Under the pieces are notes generated by a model. It searched no databases, had not been told where the DNA came from, and worked only from the letters and a program-made list of their open reading frames with translations. A DNA stretch of 64,000 nt from the NCBI GenBank assembly GCA_020796225.1, contig CM036759.1:1882782-1946781 (forward strand). The letters run 5' to 3'. The stretch's first letter is position 1, and the number at the start of each line of letters is the position of its first letter. The position numbers and the translations under genes are program-made. This stretch comes from Arion vulgaris. Its lineage: Eukaryota > Mollusca > Gastropoda > Stylommatophora > Arionidae. Shown here piece after piece: positions 33,459-45,399 of this stretch.

Positions 33459-35885
33459 GCAGTACTCAGCTACAACTCAGCTACAACTCAGCTACAACAG
33501 CTCAACTACAACAACTCAGCTACAACTCAGCTACAATTCAGCTACAACTCAGCTACAACTCAGCTACAACAACTCAGCTACAACTCAGCTGCAACTCAAC
33601 TACAACTCAGATATAACAACGCGGCTACAACAGCTCAGCTACAACTCAGCTACAACTCAGCTACAACTCAGCTACAACAACTCAGCTACAACAACTCAGC
33701 TACAACAACTCAGCTACAACAACTCAGCTACAACTCAGCTACAACTCAGCTACAACTCAGCTACAACAACTCAGCTACAACAACTCAGCTACAACAACTC
33801 AGCTACAACAACTCAGCTACAACAACTCAGCTACAACTCAGCTACAACTCAGCTACAACTCAGCTACAACAACTCAGCTACAACAACTCAGCTACAACAA
33901 CTCAGCTACAACAACTCAGCTACAACTCAGCTACAACTCAGCTACAACTCAGCTACAACAACTCAGCTACAACAACTCAGCTACAACAACGCGGCTACAA
34001 CAACGCGGCTACAAAGCTACAACTCAGCTACATCTCAGCTACAACTCAGCTACAACAACGCAGCTATAACACAGCTACAACTCAGCTACAACAATTCAGC
34101 TACAACAACTCAGCTACAACAACTCAGCTACAACAACTCAGCTACAACAACTCAGCTACAACTCAGCTACAACTCATGTACAATTCAGCTACAACTCAGC
34201 TACAACTCAGCTACAACTCAGCTACAACAACTCAGCTACAACTCAGCTGCAACTCAACTACAACTCAGATACAACTCAGCTACAACTCAGCTACAACTCA
34301 GATACATCTCAGCTACAACTCAGCTACAACAACGCAGCTATAACACAGCTACAACTCAGCTACAACAATTCAGCTACAACTCAGCTACAACAACTCAGCT
34401 ACAACAACTCAGCAACAACAACTCAGCTACAACTCAGCTACAACTCAGCTACAACAACTCAGCTACAACTCAGCTACAACTCAGCTACAACAACTCAGCT
34501 ACAACAACTCAGCTACAACAACTCAGCTACAACTCAGCTACAACTCAGCTACTACAACTCAGCTACAACAACTCAGCTACAACAACTCAGCTACAACAAC
34601 TCAGCTACAACAACTCAGCTACTACAACTCAGCTACAACAACTCAGCTACAACAACTCAGCTACAATAACTCAGCTACAACAACTCAGCTACAACAATTC
34701 AGCTACAACTCAGCTACAACAACTCAGCTACAACAACTCAGCTACAACTCAGCTACAACTCAGCTACTACAATTCAGCTACAACAACTCAGCTACAACAA
34801 CTCAGCTACAACTCAGCTACAACTCAGCTACTACAACTCAGCTACAACAACTCAGCTACAACAACTCAGCTACAACAACTCAGCTACAACAACTCAGCTA
34901 CTACAACTCAGCTACAACAACTCAGCTACAACAACTCAGCTACAACAACTCAGCTACAACTCAGCTACAACAACTCAGCTACAACTCAGCTACAACAACT
35001 CAGCTACAACTCAGCTACAACAACTCAGCTACAACTCAGCTGCAACTCAACTACAACTCAGATACAACAACGCGGCTACAACAGCTCAGCTACAACTCAG
35101 CTACAACTCAGCTACAACTCAGCTACAACAACTCAGCTACAACAACTCAGCTACAACAACTCAGCTACAACTCAGCTACAACTCAGCTACAACTCAGCTA
35201 CAACTCAGCTACAACTCAGCTACAACAACTCAGCTACAACAACTCAGCTACAACAACGCGGCTACAACAACGCGGCTACAAAGCTACAACTCAGATACAT
35301 CTCAGCTACAACTCAGCTACAACAACGCAGCTATAACACAGCTACAACTCAGCTACAACAATTCAGCTACAACAACTCAGCTACAACAACTCAGCTACAA
35401 CAACTCAGCTACAACAACTCAGCTACAACTCAGCTACAACTCAGCTACAACAACTCAGCTACAACAACTCAGCTACAACTCAGCTACAACTCAGCTACTA
35501 CAACTCAGCTACAACAACTCAGCTACAACAACTCAGCTACAACAACTCAGCTACAACAACTCAGCTACTACAACTCAGCTACAACAACTCAGCTACAACA
35601 ACTCAGCTACAATAACTCAGCTACAACAACTCAGCTACAACAATTCAGCTACAACTCAGCTACAACAACTCAGCTACAACAACTCAGCTACAACTCAGCT
35701 ACAACTCAGCTACTACAATTCAGCTACAACAACTCAGCTACAACAACTCAGCTACAACTCAGCTACAACAACTCAGCTACAACAACTCAGCTACAACTCA
35801 GCTACAACAACTCAGCTACAACTCAGCTACAACTCAGCTACAACAACTCAGCTACAACTCAGCTACAACAACTCAGCTACAACTG
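33459..35885. repeat. Array of 11- and 14-bp units (CTCAGCTACAA with optional CAA)
   Basis: About 190 units. The optional CAA gives 11- and 14-bp forms in a bar-code-like order. Rare variants (GCGGCTACAA, GCAGCTATAACA, TTCAGC, CTACTACAA) recur in the same order. GCAACTCAACTACAACTCAG at 33591 recurs at 35042. GCGGCTACAAAGCTAC near 34004 recurs near 35271. So a block of about 1.3-1.45 kb was duplicated. The 816-codon plus-strand frame (TQLQQLSYNNSA repeats) has no non-repeat part and is not called as a gene. Confidence 0.97.
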
Positions 35886-35989
35886 GGCGCAGACTTCAAC
35901 AAAATGAAGACTAAAGGGTCTGAAGAATAGATTTCCTTGCACCGGGTTTGACCCCATATCAACGCTATTACCATATAGACCACACCTTC

Positions 35990-36265
35990 AGATCAGATCT
36001 TCTTCGAACGCTCCATATCGACCAACTATTAAACCACTCTTTGTGATCTGTATGTCATCTGGGCCTAAGAGCGATTGTACGTTGTGCCAGTTATACGCCT
36101 ATATGAAGGCACAGCCACGATTTCTACTTATCGCGATTTCTATCTGTTGACTGCTTTATGTTGCATCGGATTCCAGGGATCCTACCTGAGCGCCTTAGAC
36201 ATACCTTTTGTCCAGTGAAACTACTATTTGCTCGTCGATCCGCAACACATGGGCCAGGACCAACA
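35990..36265. repeat. Dispersed repeat, copy 2
   Basis: Aligns with 5617-5765 in the same orientation (see that entry). GAACGCTCCATATCGA, ACCACTCTTTGTGATCTGTA and AGAGCGATTGTACG are the best-kept words. Flanks 35886-35989 and 36266-36364 are unassigned. Confidence 0.6.
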
Positions 36266-36364
36266 ATATCTAGTTTGACCAGATCCAACTTAAGCTGGCA
36301 TGTCGATAACCAGTAGTACTCAACATCAACATAGCAGCTATGTTAACTTGTACCAAAGTCATAG

Positions 36365-38205
36365 ACCGTTAGTTGACTCTAACTTGATGTGACTATCTTA
36401 CCTTCTGTACAAATGTATAGTTTTTAGTTGACTTAACTTGATGTGACTATCTTACCTTCTGTACAAATGTATAGTTTTTAGTTGACTTAACTGATGTGAC
36501 TATCTTACCTTCTGTACAAATGTATAGTTTTTAGTTGACTTAACTGATGTGACTATCTTACCTTCTGTACAAATGTATAGTTTTTAGTTGACTTAACTTG
36601 ATGTGACTATCTTACCTTCTGTACAAATGTATAGTTTTTAGTTGACTTAACTTGATGTGACTATCTTACCCTTCTGTAAGCTAGAAATGCTCATAAGTTA
36701 TTTAGTTGACTTAACTTGATGTGACTATCTTACCTTCTGTACAAATATATAGTGTTTAGTTGACTTAACTGATGTGACTATCTTACCTTCTGTACAAATA
36801 TATAGTGTTTAGTTGACTTAACTGATGTGACTATCTTACCTTCTGTACAAATGTATAGTTTTTAGTTGACTTAACTGATGTGACTATCTTACCTTCTGTA
36901 CAAATGTATAGTTTTTAGTTGACTTAACTGATGTGACTATCTTACCTTCTGTACAAATGTATAGTTTTTAGTTGACTTAACTGATGTGACTATCTTACCT
37001 TCTGTACAAATATATAGTGTTTAGTTGACTTAACTTGATGTGACTATCTTACCTTCTGTACAAATGTATAGTTTTTAGTTGACTTAACTTGATGTGACTA
37101 TCTTACCTTCTGTACAAATGTATAGTTTTTAGTTGACTTAACTTGATGTGACTATCTTACCTTCTGTACAAATGTATAGTGTTTAGTTGACTTAACTTGA
37201 TGTGACTATCTTACCTTCTGTACAAATGTATAGTTTTTAGTTGACTTAACTGATGTGACTATCTTACCTTCTGTACAAATGTATAGTGTTTAGTTGACTT
37301 AACTTGATGTGACTATCTTACCTTCTGTACAAATGTATAGTTTTTAGTTGACTTAACTTGATGTGACTATCTTACCTTCTGTACAAATGTATAGTGTTTA
37401 GTTGACTTAACTTGATGTGACTATCTTACCTTCTGTACAAATGTATAGTTTTTAGTTGACTTAACTGATGTGACTATCTTACCTTCTGTACAAATGTATA
37501 GTTTTTAGTTGACTTAACTGATGTGACTATCTTACCTTCTGTACAAATGTATAGTTTTTAGTTGACTTAACTGATGTGACTATCTTACCTTCTGTACAAA
37601 TATATAGTGTTTAGTTGACTTAACTTGATGTGACTATCTTACCTTCTGTACAAATGTATAGTTTTTAGTTGACTTAACTTGATGTGACTATCTTACCTTC
37701 TGTACAAATGTATAGTTTTTAGTTGACTTAACTTGATGTGACTATCTTACCTTCTGTACAAATGTATAGTGTTTAGTTGACTTAACTTGATGTGACTATC
37801 TTACCTTCTGTACAAATGTATAGTTTTTAGTTGACTTAACTGATGTGACTATCTTACCTTCTGTACAAATGTATAGTGTTTAGTTGACTTAACTTGATGT
37901 GACTATCTTACCTTCTGTACAAATGTATAGTTTTTAGTTGACTTAACTTGATGTGACTATCTTACCTTCTGTACAAATGTATAGTGTTTAGTTGACTTAA
38001 CTTGATGTGACTATCTTACCTTCTGTACGAATGTATAGTTTTTAGTTGACTTAACTTGATGTGACTATCTTACCTTCTGTACAAATGTATAGTGTTTAGT
38101 TGACTTAACTTGATGTGACTATCTTACCTTCTGTACAAATATATAGTTTTTAGTTGACTTAACTTGATGTGACTATCTTACCTTCTGTACAAGTATATAG
38201 GTCTC
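36365..38205. repeat. 53/54-bp array, about 34 copies, with 590-bp higher-order repeat
   Basis: Unit TGTATAGTTTTTAGTTGACT plus TAACTTGATGTGACTATCTT ACCTTCTGTACAAA, with aactga/aacttga (53/54 bp) and gttttt/gtgttt forms. The rare TATATAGTGT at 37011 recurs at 37601. The order of unit types over the following nine units is identical, so an 11-unit block was duplicated. One unit near 36670 is decayed (CTGTAAGCTAGAAATGCTCA). Confidence 0.97.
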
Positions 38206-38598
38206 CTGTGACGTCAGAAACTTTGCCGCATTTTCAAATTTATGTACATCCAGATCTTTGATAAGACCTGTCAGATGACAAGCAAATGACATGGACATCA
38301 AATGTCATTTAAAAATATTAACAATTTGGGTGAGAATCAAATTATAATGACATTCAAGATTGTGACAATATGAGGTTAGATTTCAAGATTGTGGAAAATA
38401 TAAGATGGGAATTCAAGATGGCTGATGTTGCAGTTAAGTAGACAATATAAGATGGGAATTCAAGATTGTGAACAATATGAGATGGGAATTCAAGATTGTA
38501 TTCTTAAATTCAGAATATCCAATATGGAATATGTATGACATGAACATGTAATATGTCAGCAACATGACATATGACCAATAGTTGTTCTAATATATGTG
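38206..38598. other. Spacer with loose AATTCAAGATTGTGA copies
   Basis: 38350-38500 holds four or five irregular copies of GATGGGAATTCAAGATTGTG AACAATAT, one containing the 21-nt word shared with 30173-30193. The last eight bases (TATATGTG) are the left target-site duplicate of the MITE. Confidence 0.55.
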
Positions 38599-39240
38599 CA
38601 ATAGCGGCTCGTCACGTGGGGCTGGTTCCCACTACAAATAATGTGTAACGTGTATTTATTATTTGATCAATTATTGTTCATAATTATTACCTTCAACGTG
38701 ATATTGATTAGCTTAGAAAGTTGAATATATAACAATAAAATATTATATACAGTCTAAAATTCAGCATCTTTCCTTCATAATTAGTATACTTCACACATTT
38801 CCAGCGCAAATATTGGTGGGGGTGGGGGGGGGGAGCAGTAAAAATGTTAGAAATGTGATCTATTTAGACCGCCTGTTAACATAGCGACCTCTGAATCCAA
38901 GTCAGTGCACAGTTAAACGGTGTTATTGCGCTAAAAATTAGTCTGGGTGAGTAAATATCGAATTATTTGTAAAAATAATAACAAATAATAGAAGTAAATT
39001 AGAATAGTTTACGGTAATCGCCCTCTCCATCAATACACATTTGTGTATAAGTAACGATGTCACTTGGTGAGTTCAGTTTTCTACCTAAGTTTTATGCTAG
39101 AGCATTCTAGTAAAAGGGAGATAACTTCCCGGAATAGACAAATAATAGTAAATACTATAATATTATCTAACCAAAAACCACGATTTTCCCAAAAATTGTT
39201 GTCTGGCCCCACCAACAAAAATGTTCCCGAGCCGCCACTG
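38599..39240. mobile_element. hAT-like nonautonomous DNA transposon (MITE)
   Basis: The left end CAATAGCGGCTCG (38599-38611) and the right end CGAGCCGCCACTG (39228-39240) form a 13-bp terminal inverted repeat with two mismatches. Inner GTGGGGCTGG and CTGGCCCCAC extend it. Flanking octamers TATATGTG (38591-38598) and TATATATG (39241-39248) differ at one base, matching the 8-bp duplication of the hAT superfamily. The 642-bp interior has no transposase ORF and contains a G-run at 38816-38831. Superfamily placement rests on end sequence and duplication length only. Confidence 0.7.
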
Positions 39241-39487
39241 TATATATGTATGTGTTCGTTTATACATGTGAATATGTGGGTGATATTTGTAGAAAGCCAG
39301 GAAACTGCAACCGACCTCTTGTATTTTAGTTGCTGGTGATTGCTTGCGCCTGGCAATACTGCACGCGCCGGTTGTAATAACGACAGGAAGTGACATCATC
39401 TTGACGTAATTAGTTTCTCAAGGCAAACGGCGGATATGACGTCAATCAAGTAATTTCTCTGTTAACAGATACCACAATACGAGAGCG

Positions 39488-39489
39488 AC

Positions 39490-39547
<58 letters not shown>

Positions 39548-39585
39548 TGACACAGAGAGAGATAGAGAGAGATATATATATATGA
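39488..39585. repeat. (GA)n microsatellite ending in (TA)n
   Basis: A run of about 20 GA steps, interrupted GA stretches, then GATATATATATATG. Confidence 0.97.
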
Positions 39586-39787
39586 TAAGAATCGGTCTCA
39601 AAACTGAAAACTGGAAGAAATATAAATTGCGGTGGAATTCAAGAAATACATAAAATAACGTATAGCATCATTATCAAGTGCCATATCAGAAGACATAGGT
39701 TAAATTCTTGTACAACTCTCTGACTCTTGATCTAGCTATGAGTTCTGATACTGTTTTCATGCTGCGTCATGATGTTAAACTGTCTAA

Positions 39788-39905
39788 ATATTTTCTCTCT
39801 GTCCACCTCTATCTCTCTTTCCTTGTCTTCCTTGTCTTCCACGTTATTCCAATGTGTTCAAACGTTTCTCTGTCCACCTCTATCTCTCTTTCCTTGTCTT
39901 CCTTG
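39788..39905. repeat. About 70-bp two-copy repeat, copy set 1
   Basis: TTCTCTGTCCACCTCTATCT plus CTCTTTCCTTGTCTTCC occurs twice. The linker CACGTTATTCCAATGTGTTC lies between. The same linker and unit recur at 40362-40495. Confidence 0.85.
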
Positions 39906-40361
39906 TGTAATAGCAGCCCCCTCCAGGTGGCAGCTGATGAACCAGACAGTTAGCTTTAGTGTGTAGCTTGTATATATTTAGATAGTTTATTAGCAGACTG
40001 TAGTGTTTGCAAGCCAAAGATACTCTCTAAGCAGATGGCAAGACTAAAACGAGACATCGACGTAGAGAAACTAGTTGACGTAGTTGTGTAGTGACGGTCA
40101 TTAGCAACAGTTTAGTAAACATGAAAGAACGAACGGAAACATAGGATACAGATGGATGTGTTCTTGGTGTGTTGTCCACACATGTATCCTAACATCAAAT
40201 AAATATGTGTATATGACTCCACAAAAATCCATGGTAGTTCAATATATTGTAGTTGTGTCACAGCCATTGTAAAGAAAACACCATCATCATCAGGAACATC
40301 AAAACTACAACAATGCTACTACCAGCCTTCAACTCCATCATCATCAACTCCATCCTTCAAC
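39906..40361. other. Spacer between paired repeats
   Basis: Unique sequence. It carries AATAAA at 40198-40203 and a CATCATCATC run at 40282-40295, but no gene can be supported. A 19-codon frame at 40036 (MARLKRDIDVEKLVDVVV) is too short to call. Confidence 0.4.
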
Positions 40362-40495
40362 ACTTGTCTTCCACGTTATTCCAATGTGTTCAAACGTTTC
40401 TCTGTCCACCTCTATCTCTCTTTCCTTGTCTTCCTTGTCTTCCACGTTATCCCAATGTGTTCAAACGTTTCTCTGTCCACCTCTATCTCTCTGCG
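40362..40495. repeat. About 70-bp two-copy repeat, copy set 2
   Basis: GTCTTCCACGTTATTCCAAT, GTGTTCAAACG and TTTCTCTGTCCACCTCTATC repeated twice, the same module as 39788-39905 about 0.57 kb upstream. Confidence 0.85.
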
Positions 40496-40544
40496 ATCTG
40501 TTCTCTCGTCTCTTGTATTTGTTAGAAGAATATCATTTCAACTT

Positions 40545-40665
40545 TATTCGATACCAGTTTGATGTCGATACCAGTTTGATGTCGATACCAGTTTGATGTC
40601 GATACCAGTTTGATGTCGATACCAGTTTGATGTAGTGATTCGATACCAGTTTGATGTAAATTGTA
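40545..40665. repeat. 17-bp array CGATACCAGTTTGATGT, six copies
   Basis: Five clean units and one separated by AGTGATT. Confidence 0.93.
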
Positions 40666-40794
40666 ACTGGACACGTGACAACATTATCAGTCCATGCCAG
40701 GAATGTTACCGAAGTTTTTGTCTGCATTTTGTTTTAAGATAACATAATTCTTCTCCCACACCGATTCTGTGTTGACCTTGTTTACAATAAAGTC

Positions 40795-41600
40795 ATGCGT
40801 GTATCATGGACAGAGAAGAGAACACATAGATCTATACAGAAAGAACTCAAAATCAAAGAAAACTGGCTGATGCTACAAATAAGAAAGAGAAAATTGAATT
40901 ATTTTGGACATATAAAAAGACATGAAGGGTTGAAGAAGACCATCATGGAAGGAAACATCCTAGCCAAGAGAAGAAGAGGAAGACCATCATGGAAGGAAAC
41001 ATCCTAGCCAAGAGAAGAAGAGGAAGACCATCATGGAAGGAAACATCCTAGCCAAGAGAAGAAGAGGAAGACCATCATGGAAGGAAACATCCTAGCCAAG
41101 AGAAGAAGAGGAAGACCATCATGGAAGGAAACATCCTAGCCAAGAGAAGAAGAGGAAGACCATCATGGAAGGAAACATCCTAGCCAAGAGAAGAAGAGGA
41201 AGACCATCATGGAAGGAAACATCCTAGCCAAGAGAAGAAGAGGAAGACCATCATGGAAGGAAACATCCTAGCCAAGAGAAGAAGAGGAAGACCATCATGG
41301 AAGGAAACATCCTAGCCAAGAGAAGAAGAGGAAGACCATCATGGAAGGAAACATCCTAGCCAAGAGAAGAAGAGGAAGACATCATGAAGGAAACATCCTA
41401 GCCAAGAGAAGAAGGGGGGAAGACCATCATGGAAGGAAACATCCTAGCCAAGAGAAGAAGAGGAAGACCACGGAGAAGATGGTTTCAGAATGTAGCTGAT
41501 GATTTGAGCATGATCGCTGCAGAGGCAGGATATCTGGCCTATGAGAGAACGAAATTTCGAAGGACTGTTGGAGTGATAAAGTTCTGCTCAAGACAAGCTA
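40795..41600 (+). mobile_element. LINE C-terminus with 44-bp minisatellite inside its GRP tail
   Basis: Open from 40795: MRVSWTEKRTHRSIQKELKI, then LNYFGHIKRHEGLKKTIMEG and NILAKRRRGRP. Here about 500 bp of 44-bp units intervene. The ORF end follows as RGRPRRRWFQNVADDL, AAEAGYLAYERTKFRR and RQAIS with a stop at 41607. The sibling at 45896-47535 has the same blocks with a single copy of the repeated segment, so the array is an expansion and not ancestral sequence. RT core and endonuclease are absent. Confidence 0.88.
40940..41470. repeat. 44-bp minisatellite, about 11-12 copies
   Basis: Unit AAGACCATCATGGAAGGAAA plus CATCCTAGCCAAGAGAAGAAGAGG. The word AAGACCA occurs at both ends of the single-copy segment in the sibling LINE, 41 bp apart, and 44 bp apart here because of one extra GAA. 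Two copies near 41380-41415 carry indels. Confidence 0.94.
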
Positions 41601-41696
41601 TTTCTTGATGATATATTACTACTTGTGTTCCACTAAACACTGAAAATGTAATACAAAACAAAGGAAAGTAATCTATGTGAAAAGCCACTTTATCGT

Positions 41697-41878
41697 CTAA
41701 TGGCATGATTTATGCAGATTGATATGCCCCTGTAATGGCATGATTTATGCAGATTGATATGCCCCTGTAATGGCATGATTTATGCAGATTGATGTGCCCC
41801 TGTAATGGCATGATTTATGCAGATTGATATGCCCCTGTAATTGAATGATTTATGCAGATTGATATGCCCCTGTAATGG
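41697..41878. repeat. 35-bp array, five copies
   Basis: Unit TAATGGCATGATTTATGCAG plus ATTGATATGCCCCTG. Confidence 0.94.
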
Positions 41879-42190
41879 TTAGTGGTATGAATAGAGTTAA
41901 ATGTTCAGACTGTAGCATACCGTTTGTATATCAAGGAGCAGTAACATTATTTCTTTGTTATGTGGGAGTACTTCACTTTCAACCTAACGACCAACCTTAT
42001 ATTGGTTATATCAGTGCGTGCTTGACAACAAACATGACACATAAGAATTAACTCCTGCCAGACCAGAGAACCCCCTCCCCTCTCCTTCTCCCCAAGATTA
42101 TTGTAATCAGACCAGTAACCGTCACTGATAAGAAGAATTTATTGTTAGCTGGTCATGATTAGACAAGATTTCATATCAGGTAGACAACAG
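41879..42190. other. Unassigned spacer
   Basis: Unique sequence with no ORF above 60 codons, repeat or retroelement motif that I can identify. Confidence 0.4.
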
Positions 42191-43325
42191 CCGACGAGAA
42201 CTTCAGACAGGGTAGTACAGCCTAACAGCATCGACGAGAACTTCAGACAGGGTAGTACAGCCTAACAGCACTGACGAGAACTTCAGACAGGGTAGTACAG
42301 CCTAACAGCATCGACGAGAACTTCAGACAGGGTAGTACAGCCTAACAGCATCGACGAGAACTTCAGACAGGGTAGTACAGCCTAACAGCATCGACGAGAA
42401 CTTCAGACAGATTTCATATTCAGGTAGACAGCCTAACAGCATAGACGAGAACTTCAGACAGGTAGCACAGCCTAACAGCACTGACGAGAACTTCAGACAG
42501 GGTAGCACAGCCTAACAGCACTGACGAGAACTTCAGACAGGGTAGCACAGCCTAACAGCACTGACGAGAACTTCAGACAGGGTAGTACAGCCTAACAGCA
42601 CTGACGAGAACTTCAGACAGGGTAGCACAGCCTAACAGCACTGACGAGAACTTCAGACAGGGTAGTACAGCCTAACAGCATAGACGAGAACTTCAGACAG
42701 ATAGTACAGCCTAACAGCATCGACGAAACTTCAGACAGGTAGACAGCCAACAGCATAGACGAGAACTTCAGACAAGATAGCACAGCCTAACAGCATCGAC
42801 GAGAACTTCAGACAGGGTAGTACAGCCTAACAGCATAGACGAGAACTTCAGACAGGGTAGCACAGCCTAACAGCACTGACGAGAATCAGACAGTAGACAG
42901 CTAACAGCATCGACGAGAACTTCAGACAAGATAGTACAGCCTAACAGCATCGACGAGAACTTCAGACAGGTAGACAGCCTAACAGCATGACGAGAACTTC
43001 AGACAGGGTAGTACAGCCTAACAGCATCGACGAGAACTTCAGACAGGATAGTACAGCCTAACAGCACGATGAGAACTTCAGACAGATAGTACAGCCTAAC
43101 AGCATCGACGAGAACTTCAGACATGTACAGTAACGTGACGAAACTTCAGCCATAATACAGCATCTAGACGAGAACTCAGACAAGATAGTACAGCCTAACA
43201 GCATCGATGAGAACTGACAATGCATCAGCATCGAGACTTGACAGGTAGTACAGCCTAACAGCATGACGAGAACTTCAGACAGGTAGTACAGCCTAACAGC
43301 ATCGACAAGAACTTCAGACATGATC
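42191..43325. repeat. About 40-bp array, 28-29 copies, decayed on the right
   Basis: Unit GACGAGAACTTCAGACAGGG plus TAGTACAGCCTAACAGCATC. Variants are agcact/agcatc/agcata and tagtac/tagcac. The part from about 42870 to 43260 has many deletions and is hard to align. 43326-43474 is spacer. Confidence 0.94.
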
Positions 43326-43474
43326 AAGACACAACTTTCAGAAATTAAAAGATTGTTAGGAAACTATGCGACGATTTGTCAGTACATTACAATAATATTT
43401 GTGTTTGTCAGTGTGAACACTTTTATCCCATCTGCTCTGTAGGCATGTAGTCAATGTTCGTGTACCAAATCTCC

Positions 43475-44793
43475 TCTGTCACTTAATGATATCACATCTA
43501 GACTTGATACATCACTGAATGATATCACATCTAGACTTGATACATCACTGAATGATATCATTCCTAGACTTGACACATCACTCAATTATATCATTCCTAG
43601 ACTTGACACATCACTCAATGATATCATCCCTAGACTTGACACATCACTCAATTATATCATTCCTAGACTTGACACATCACTCAATGATATCATCCCTAGA
43701 CTTGACACATCACTCAATGATATCATCCCTAGACTTGACACATCACTCAATGATATCATCCCTAGACTTGACACATCACTCAATGATATCATCCCTAGAC
43801 TTGATACATCACTCAATGATATCATCCCTAGACTTGACACATCACTCAATGATATCATCCCTAGACTTGACACATCACTCAATGATATCATCCTTAGACT
43901 TGATACATCACTCAATGATATCATCCCTAGACTTGACACATCACTCAATGATATCATCCCTAGACTTGACACATCACTCAATGATATCATCCCTAGACTT
44001 GATACATCACTCAATGATATCATCCCTAGACTTGACACATCACTCAATGATATCATCCCTAGACTTGACACATCACTCAATTATATCATTCCTAGACTTG
44101 ACACATCACTCAATGATATCATCCCTAGACTTGACACATCACTCAATGATATCATCCCTAGACTTGACTCATCACTCAATAATATCATCCCTAGACTTTA
44201 CACATCACTCAATGATATCATCCCTAGACTTGACACATCACTCAATGATATCATCCCTAGACTTGACACATCACTCAATGATATCATCCCTAGACTTGAC
44301 ACATCACTCAATGATATCATCCCTAGACTTGACACATCACTCAATGATATCATCCCTAGACTTGACACATCACTCAATGATATCATCCTAGACTTGACAC
44401 ATCACTCAGTGATATCATCCCTAGACTTGACACATCACTCAATGATATCATCCCTAGATTTGACACATCACTCATTGATATCATCCCTAGACTTCGACAC
44501 ATCACTCAATGATATCATCCCTAGACTTCGACACATCACTCAATGATATCATCCCTAGACTTGACACATCACTCAGTGATATCATCCCTAGACTTGACAC
44601 ATCACTCAATGATATCATCCCTAGACTTCGATACATCACTCAATGATATCATCCCTAGACTTCGACACATCACTCAATGATATCATCCCTAGACTTGACA
44701 CATCACTCAATGATATCATCTCTAGACTTCGACACATCACTCAATGATATCATCCCTAGACTTCGACACATCACTCAATTATATCATCCCTAG
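43475..44793. repeat. 33-bp array, about 40 copies
   Basis: Unit GATATCATCCCTAGACTTGA plus CACATCACTCAAT. From about 44480 many units have an added C (ACTTCGACAC, 34 bp), which breaks the long open frame. So the right third is a separate sub-lineage. Confidence 0.97.
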
Positions 44794-45369
44794 CGTACGT
44801 TTAGAAATGACTAATAAAATATGAGAAATCACCTCAGATAACGATGACGTATCCAGCACAAGGTACTCAACTCTGCATGACATCACGAAACAATATTAAA
44901 ATCGATACTATAAATAGTCGTCATGTTTTGTCAGAATTATGATGTCATCAACGATAGCTAGTGCAGCACCAGCTTCCTCTCGTATTGAAATAATTGGAGA
45001 ACTTGGTTGACATATGTAAACAATGATGGAGTTGATAATGTGGCTTACAGAAGGGATTATAATATCTTTGTTTATGGTCGCTTCCAAGTCAATACTCTTG
45101 GTCACTCTGAAACCATCCAGCGTGACCGACGACAATCAATATATGCCCTTATGTGATGCAGGTCTTTACTGTATCGTTTTCTGAAGCCATAGTTATTATT
45201 GAGGATTTTATTTTTCATGTGAGTCTCAACGTGTTACACATGTCATCATTTGCAAACGTTGTTGTATGACTTACATAGGTGAAAGAGGCAAGAGTCTTGA
45301 TCTTTCGTCAACATTGTATAAATAATGGTTTCAGCACAATAAATATTGTAGACAGCAACCAATTTAATA
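44794..45369. other. Spacer with possible GIY-YIG (Penelope-type) fragment
   Basis: Plus-strand 45250-45300 translates as VIICKRCCMTYIGERGKSL. It resembles the C-x-x-C and Y-(I/V)-G-E-x-(G/R)-x-S-L signature of GIY-YIG endonucleases in Penelope-like elements. The part at 44900-45240 has a 75-codon minus-strand frame with no clear RT motif. The evidence is one short motif, so the call is tentative. Confidence 0.3.
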
Positions 45370-45399
45370 GTATGTTATTGAGCAAACCATTAATAGAGT

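Noticed and set aside
33457..35907. 816-codon ORF of TQLQQLSYNNSA-type repeats
   Set aside because: It lies wholly in the 11/14-bp array. Neither unit length keeps a frame by itself; the frame stays open because CTCAGCTACAA(CAA) has no stop in any frame used. There is no non-repeat N- or C-terminal domain.
44908..45135. Reverse-strand 75-codon ORF with A-I-V-D-D-I-I-I-L, taken first for an RT motif C
   Set aside because: The flanking residues fit no LINE or Penelope RT block, and no motif A or B is nearby.
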